Under the pieces are notes generated by a model, which saw only the letters and a list, made by a program, of their open reading frames with translations, was not told where the DNA came from and made no database searches. Positions 62,806 through 64,000 of a DNA stretch of 64,000 bases are shown piece after piece. Made by a program: the position numbers and the translations under genes. The DNA comes from Roseiarcus sp963805295 (GTDB taxonomy: Bacteria > Pseudomonadota > Alphaproteobacteria > Rhizobiales > Beijerinckiaceae). The DNA lies in contig CAWDTW010000052.1 in assembly GCA_963805295.1 (NCBI GenBank), positions 1-64,000 of the forward strand. Direction: 5' to 3'. The stretch's first letter is position 1. Each line of letters begins with the position of its first letter.

Positions 62806-62838
62806 GGCGTAACTCGTTTTGGGACAACGAGTTACGCC
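62806..62838. repeat. Perfect 13-bp inverted repeat at the end of the DUF1275 gene
   Basis: GGCGTAACTCGTT (62806-62818) and AACGAGTTACGCC (62826-62838) are exact inverse copies with a 7-base loop. The DUF1275 stop codon TAA (minus strand) lies inside the right arm. No T-run follows, so it may be a protein-binding operator, a recombination site or a weak terminator. Confidence 0.8.
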
Positions 62839-63545
62839 GATTCGAGGGGACTGTGGCCTGCGAGCTTGTCGCCGGCGCCGCTGTGCGCGGCCAGGACGAG
62901 CAGGACCAGGAACGGCGGCAGCAGGGCCCACACCCCAAAGTGCGGGGTCGCCGCTCCGGACAGTAACGCGCCTGTCAGGAAGCCACCCCATACTCTCGTC
63001 ACGATAAGGGCGCGGTAGAGATGGGTATCCCACGATCCCCGCGCGCCTTCCACGGGCGCCCGGAGGATTGCCATGGCCAAGTGGCCCGCGATCCTGGCCA
63101 GGTCGCCCGTCACAAAGGTCAGGCTGACCGCTTGCCTGCCGACCCGAGACAGGGTGGTGTTCATCATGCCCATGGCCAGGGCGATCACGGCGATCCCTAC
63201 CTCGGCCTTCAACGAGACCAAACTCGTGGCGCCGATGATCATCGCCAGCAAGGCCGCGACCGCTCCCAAGAGGACTTGGCGCGAGCGGCGCAGGCTGGAA
63301 TGAGTGAGCAAGGCCCCGGCAAAGTTGCCGACAACGAAGAACATGATCGCCAGCGCGGAAGGCAGCGCCGCCGCAAAACGGCCCTGCCCGGTCTGGGCGC
63401 CGGTCTGCGTCGTATTTCCGCTCATGAACGACACGTAGACGCCCAAGACAACAACGCCGTAGGCGTCCACATAACCGGCGATCAGGGCCAGGGAGGCGGC
63501 CAGTCTCCCCTCAGCCCTGTCCAGCATCTCAAGTTCGATTGCCAC
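62832..63545 (-). CDS. DUF1275 (YoaK) family membrane protein
   Basis: A 237-aa protein with about six hydrophobic helices. The family start LALIAGYVDAYGVVVLGVYV SFMSGNTTQTG is present, followed by SALAIMFFVVGNFAGALLTH, GMMNTTLSRVGRQAVSLTFV TGDLARIAGHLA and AALLSGAATPHFG-like C-terminal text. DUF1275 proteins occur in many bacteria and have no established function; a small-molecule permease has been suggested. Divergent from the small gene at 63596. Confidence 0.88.
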   Translation of the reverse strand: MAIELEMLDRAEGRLAASLALIAGYVDAYGVVVLGVYVSFMSGNTTQTGAQTGQGRFAAALPSALAIMFFVVGNFAGALLTHSSLRRSRQVLLGAVAALLAMIIGATSLVSLKAEVGIAVIALAMGMMNTTLSRVGRQAVSLTFVTGDLARIAGHLAMAILRAPVEGARGSWDTHLYRALIVTRVWGGFLTGALLSGAATPHFGVWALLPPFLVLLVLAAHSGAGDKLAGHSPLESA

Positions 63546-63595
63546 CCTGACATACTCTCTCTCCAGACGCCGCCGGTCTAGTTATACATTGTCCG

Positions 63596-63862
63596 ATGCA
63601 TCGTCCCAATGAAAACACGTTGGCGTCGAGCAAATGCGCCAGCCGTCAAACGGCGGTTGGAGATCGGTCCGTCGTCAATGCCGAGTCGGCGCGGGAATTG
63701 GATGATCTGATCACGAGTTTGCCGGCATGGACGCGCGTGGAAAGCGAGGCGACTCCGCTCACCGGTTTCGATGGGCGCATGCCATCGCTCCCGGCTCGAC
63801 TCGGAAATCTCGACGTGCAGGCGCGCGAAACCGTGATGCCGGCGCCGGGCGGCGGCCGATGA
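63596..63862 (+). CDS. Hypothetical protein (88 aa), first gene of a new operon
   Basis: The start at 63596 gives MHRPNENTLASSKCASRQTA and SARELDDLITSLPAWTRVES, ending PAPGGGR. It is a polar, probably cytoplasmic protein with no known family. Its stop overlaps the start of the next gene by ATGA, which supports it being real. It is divergent from the DUF1275 gene. Confidence 0.5.
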   Translation: MHRPNENTLASSKCASRQTAVGDRSVVNAESARELDDLITSLPAWTRVESEATPLTGFDGRMPSLPARLGNLDVQARETVMPAPGGGR

Positions 63863-64000
63863 ACTCGCGCGCCGCCTTTGGGCTCAGCATTCTGATGAGC
63901 CTCGTGAGTTCCATCGTGGTCGCCGTGCTCTTCGCGTGGCCGTGGCTTCGGACCCGCAATAGCGATGAGGCGCTCATTTGGTTGGTGCCGCCGCACATGT
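63859..64000 (+). CDS. Membrane protein, cut by the window edge
   Basis: ATG 63859 overlaps the previous stop. The 47 visible residues contain one hydrophobic helix (LSILMSLVSSIVVAVLFAWP WL) after MNSRAAFG, followed by RTRNSDEALIWLVPPHM. The helix is typical of a small anchored protein such as a DUF2933-like or secretion-related subunit, but nothing can be assigned. Confidence 0.55.
   Translation, partial: MNSRAAFGLSILMSLVSSIVVAVLFAWPWLRTRNSDEALIWLVPPHM

Overview
The window is high-GC DNA from an alphaproteobacterium, most likely of the order Hyphomicrobiales/Rhizobiales. The main markers are the CtrA-network proteins SciP (DUF1153) and RcdA (DUF1465), a DUF1192 protein, the ATP-synthase zeta inhibitor (DUF1476), and a palindromic repeat typical of this order. 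The genus cannot be fixed from sequence alone; a Beijerinckiaceae/Methylocystaceae-like organism is only a guess. No rRNA, convincing tRNA, CRISPR array or prophage was seen.

Layout. 0-7 kb is a mobile and decayed region: an antisense group II intron next to a truncated MFS transporter gene, an IS5/IS1182-like transposase, a His-rich secreted protein with three 75-bp repeats, an intact IS630 element, and a junction between a 5'-truncated sugar-phosphate isomerase and a permease remnant. 7.3-12.8 kb is a YtfQ-YtfR-YtfT-YjfF type sugar ABC operon with a GntR/FCD regulator. 12.7-16.4 kb holds rcdA, a strong terminator with a possible small RNA, DUF1192, mnmA, sciP and a dead SDR gene. 16.6-22 kb has an adenylate cyclase with TolB-like and TPR regions, a ParE toxin remnant, a minus-strand operon (hydrolase, two membrane proteins, small HTH regulator) and a YCII protein. 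22-29 kb contains a truncated methyltransferase, frameshifted tdh-kbl and ldh, an HlyD-like adaptor with a Pro/Ala linker and an SH3 protein. 29.7-32 kb has a TrmN6-like methyltransferase, DUF2007 and a polyprenyl diphosphate synthase. 32-34.8 kb is again decayed, with an IS1595-type transposase beside a broken secreted-protein gene and a block of CAGGGAAT motifs.

34.8-43.2 kb holds alr, the yejABEF peptide transporter and deoB. 43.5-48 kb is a compact five-gene cluster around a dye-decolorizing peroxidase, with an inner-membrane protein, two unrecognised soluble proteins and an outer-membrane beta-barrel; this is the best candidate for an undescribed system. 48.4-49.5 kb has no supported gene. 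49.5-57.4 kb carries a peptide-binding protein, the ATPase zeta inhibitor, rppH, an internally deleted Old Yellow Enzyme-type gene coupled to a P1-family peptidase, and an alpha/beta-hydrolase lipoprotein. 57.6-62.3 kb is a translationally coupled operon for an alkyl-DHAP-synthase-like flavoenzyme, a GlpD-like dehydrogenase and an FGGY kinase. The end has a DUF1275 membrane protein and the start of a new operon.

A cross-cutting observation: seven otherwise full-length conserved genes (tdh, kbl, ldh, the HlyD gene, yejF, the DyP gene and the P1 peptidase gene) each span a length equal to 1 modulo 3, and each reads normally if one extra base is removed. This looks more like uncorrected insertion errors in the assembly than independent gene death. 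It also fuses yejF with deoB, and the peroxidase gene with its neighbour, in naive reading. Other genes (SDR, the isomerase fragment, HIT, ParE, TacA, methyltransferase and OYE) show real truncations, deletions or nonsense changes.
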